A stretch of DNA of 64,000 nt, from positions 4,340,001 to 4,404,000 of the forward strand of contig NC_135252.1 of the NCBI RefSeq assembly GCF_964204865.1, written 5' to 3'. Below are positions 61,482-64,000 of the stretch, one piece after another. Each line of letters begins with the position of its first letter. Positions within the stretch are counted from its first letter, which is position 1. The notes beneath the pieces are model-generated. The model was given only the letters and a program-made list of their open reading frames with translations, was not told the origin of the DNA and searched no databases. This DNA comes from Styela clava. Lineage: Eukaryota > Chordata > Ascidiacea > Stolidobranchia > Styelidae. A program made the translations under genes and the position numbers.

Positions 61482-61695
61482 GGATAGGATTTATCTAGGG
61501 GGGGGGGGGCAGTTATTTGTTTTCAGAAGCATGGACTTGGATGGTGGGGAATGGTCGTAACCGATCAGCGGTCATGTGAACCACCCTCGGTGGGAGTAGA
61601 GCTGCAATCCTCTCGCACATAACTATCCCCGCATGGGATTGAAGCCTGTGAAACTACCAGGGTGATCAGAGATGCGGTGGCGAGCGTACTCCTAG
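61482..61695 (-). repeat. Second SINE copy, truncated
   Basis: AGGATAGGATTTAT, GTTTTCAGAAGCATGGACTT, CCGATCAGCGGTCATGTGAACC and GATGCGGTGGCGAGCGTACT match the SINE at 59643-59980. The tRNA-like 5' end is lost after about 61693, and about 90 bp of the body is deleted beside a long G run (about 61497-61509). Confidence 0.75.
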
Positions 61696-62336
61696 ATGGC
61701 GAATTCAATTGAATTCTGGTTATTTTTTCCAGGCCCCATGGTGTTAAACTTTAGTTATCAATTCAACCTTTCACACTTAGTAATAGATTACCTGCTAATT
61801 AGGGAAACAATACCTTATACTATAAGGCTTATAGCAATTGATTATTAATTCCTTACTGTCTTACACAAGTCAAGTCTGCAACTGCAAGTAGGCCCACGCC
61901 TAGGTCTACTAATAATAGTAGTTTGTCATCTGCTTTCCATTGAAATGAGGGAGCTTGTGAATATTTAAAGAAATTGATAACGGCACACTATCACCACATT
62001 ATCACTCACCATCAACGAAGTGCTGTCCGCAAACAGTGAAACACAAGTGAGATGGCTTCTGGACTTGACACCAAGCAGTTCTGCCAATAGGCAATAGATG
62101 ATATCCACATTGCGCGACGTTAAGGAGCTTTTGAAATCAGTGGAATATAACTTAAGATTCATTTCGTTGTCTATATACTATACGTACAGCCAACGGAACA
62201 ATACGAAATAATCATTTTCAACAGCCAAACAAAACGGAAACGTATAATCCGACTTGCAACTGACAGGAGCCAAATGGACGTTTTTGTTTTATTGCCGTCC
62301 AGTAACAAAGTCACGTGACCCGTGCAAGTCCTCTAT

Positions 62337-64000
62337 ACACATATAAAATAAAATGTTCGGTTCCGTTACATTTGAACCCACGACAATTACAACGTTCATT
62401 TTTCACGCGCAATGCATAATACTGTACAGTTTGATTTTTACGCAGTTCATCGACATTCGTTCATGCTAGTAAATGTCAGAATGTTTTAATTTTCACCAGG
62501 GTATATATGATTTTCGTTAAATAGTTCATATTGTCAGTTCGTTAAGCTTTGTCCATCAATCATTGCTTGTTCGTATCATTATTCAACTGTCCTTAACTTT
62601 CATTTTCCCTCCAAATGGCAATGCTCTGGTCTCCAATTTCTAGGTTTTGTCACAGACCTCGTCCTAGACCACCTCTGTAAAACCTGATCGATTCAGAGGG
62701 GCATGGACCGGTACTATCGACTTATTAATACCCGGTGATTCCCCAGGGCTGATTCGTCTGAAATAACACTTTGGTAAATTCGGGTGCGGACGGCGAACGA
62801 GAGCGTCAGTCATGAAAGACAGCTGGATTTTGGGTATTGGATAAAAATAGTCTACATATCACTACAGTTGCCAGTTCGCTTGAAACTTGATTTATATTTT
62901 TCATACAATTGTTCTGAAAATACGTCATAAGACAGGAGTATTCGCAAAGTAAAAAGTAATACTGGCAAGCACGGCAGTTGTCGTAGCGCCGGCAGTGGTC
63001 GGTCCGTAGAATCACCGTTTAACAATTTGCAAAATAAAATGGGTACTTAGCCTTCTTGGGCTATGAATGCATGAATTCGAGTCAGTTTTGATGTGAGATT
63101 CGGAACGTGGTTTGATTCAAATGGTGCCTTCGTAGATTAATTTGCGCACAATTTCTAAAATAATCACAGCAAGCTATAAGCATCCGTCCGCGAACGTTGA
63201 ATAACAATCAGTTCACAGTAAACGCACTCGGGCGAGACTGTACTCAGTGTTCACATGCATACTCTGTGGTTTTCATATTTTATTCAAAAAATTTACTGCG
63301 CTGTTAATCATTGGAAATGTATCAAATTTATAGTAACAAAGAGGATATCATTAGTATAATCATATTACCACAAGAACCTGTTACATCTTGTCGGGTAGAT
63401 AAGTCTCAAAGGGAACCCCCGTCTGTGAAACTATGTCGACGAGGGAAAGGACTTATATTATATTTGCAAGGTTAGTGATCAGTCGCAGAAACTGTAAAAT
63501 GTGAACTACACCAACCGTTTAATGCGATACTTTAGAGCAGAGGTAATGGCTAATTAAATAATTGAAAGGGAGAGCAAAATATTGCGGTCGAAGGATTGAG
63601 TATTATATCACGATTGACGACAATGTGACAGAACTCAAAAACAGTGAGAACAGGCTATATCAATAGATTTCTTGATGAATATCAGTTTGATGAAATAAGC
63701 AAAGGCAGTTTGTAAAATTTTCTCCAGCTCGGTCCCACGTGCAATATTGACATTTATCGAAAACGCGAAATAGTTGTAGAAAGCAAGATTTTATTTCGGA
63801 CATTCCGCTACAAAAATTAATATAATATACATGCTTCCGAATGGTATGCACAACCCAAAAGAACCTTGGGCAACGAGGCCTTTTGTAAACCATTTCATTA
63901 TCATAATTACAATAAAATAAAAACATAAGCCGCGGTATAGCGACTGCTTTGGTAATATTATCGTGATACAGGATGAAAATGAAGTGCTTATTGTAGGAAT
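62337..64000. other. Unassigned sequence to the window end
   Basis: No exon, RNA gene or mobile-element terminus is convincing here on either strand. Confidence 0.4.

Larger units (their letters stand above)
59551..62336. mobile_element. 2.8 kb DNA transposon with long terminal inverted repeats and YqaJ relic
   Basis: The left end ATAGAGGACTTGCACGGGTC is repeated inverted at the right as GACCCGTGCAAGTCCTCTAT ending at 62336. The arms run inward for about 200 bp with over 90 percent visual match: CACGTGACTTTGTTACTGG, CATTTGGCTCCTGTCAGTTG, ATACGTTTCCGTTTTG, TATAGTATATAGACAACGAA. The left arm is split by the SINE at 59643-59980. A TA on each flank is possible but ambiguous. The interior contains a minus-strand YqaJ-type nuclease relic and a second SINE fragment. 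The superfamily is unknown to me. Confidence 0.75.

Noticed and set aside
1-64000. CRISPR arrays, prophage, bacterial defence islands
   Set aside because: The window is eukaryotic: spliced genes, polyadenylation signals, and SINE/LINE/hAT elements. No regularly spaced direct repeats with unique spacers are seen.

Overview
This is a eukaryotic (metazoan) window: AT-rich, with short exons bounded by GT/AG splice sites, long introns and many nested transposable elements. No prokaryotic gene organisation is present. The protein set fits a bilaterian, and the repeat style (telomere-like AGGTTAGGGTTAGG foldback elements, abundant hAT-type MITEs) makes me lean weakly towards a marine invertebrate such as an ascidian tunicate. 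The species is an inference I cannot prove from sequence.

Six protein-coding genes can be assembled with phase-consistent exons. An aquaglyceroporin lies on the minus strand (3322-8759, 8 exons, 361 aa). A family GT10 alpha-1,3-fucosyltransferase is on the minus strand (12552-17344, 4 exons, 443 aa). Phosphatidylserine synthase 2 is on the plus strand (29042-44457, 10 exons, 464 aa). TAF10, a histone-fold subunit of TFIID/SAGA, is on the minus strand (46074-47202, 4 exons, 129 aa). XPR1, an SPX-EXS phosphate exporter, is on the plus strand with a coding region in one uninterrupted exon (49397-51511, 704 aa). MAT1/MNAT1, the CDK-activating-kinase assembly factor, is on the plus strand (54601-57204, 3 exons, 324 aa). 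These are unrelated housekeeping or metabolic functions (water/glycerol transport, glycan fucosylation, phospholipid synthesis, transcription initiation, phosphate export, CAK/TFIIH assembly). I see no operon or pathway cluster. TAF10 and XPR1 are divergent, with about 2.2 kb between start codons.

The rest is intergenic and intronic DNA rich in mobile elements. Several elements have intact target-site duplications: hAT-type elements at 4874-5773, 16019-16765, 33440-35572, 45115-45650 and 54203-54540, and a SINE at 59643-59980. Others are a pogo/Tigger-like deletion derivative that keeps only the 3' exon with a PHD-like finger (25523-27384), a 2.8 kb element with long terminal inverted repeats holding a decayed YqaJ-type exonuclease (59551-62336), a LINE 3' end (about 5284-5593), and four copies of a short palindromic MITE. 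The stretches 17345-23747, 27385-29041, 57240-59550 and 62337-64000 hold nothing I can name as a gene. I did not find a convincing new multigene system. The most unusual items are the composite YqaJ element, the intronless XPR1 and the stack of nested elements in intron 4 of the phosphatidylserine synthase gene.
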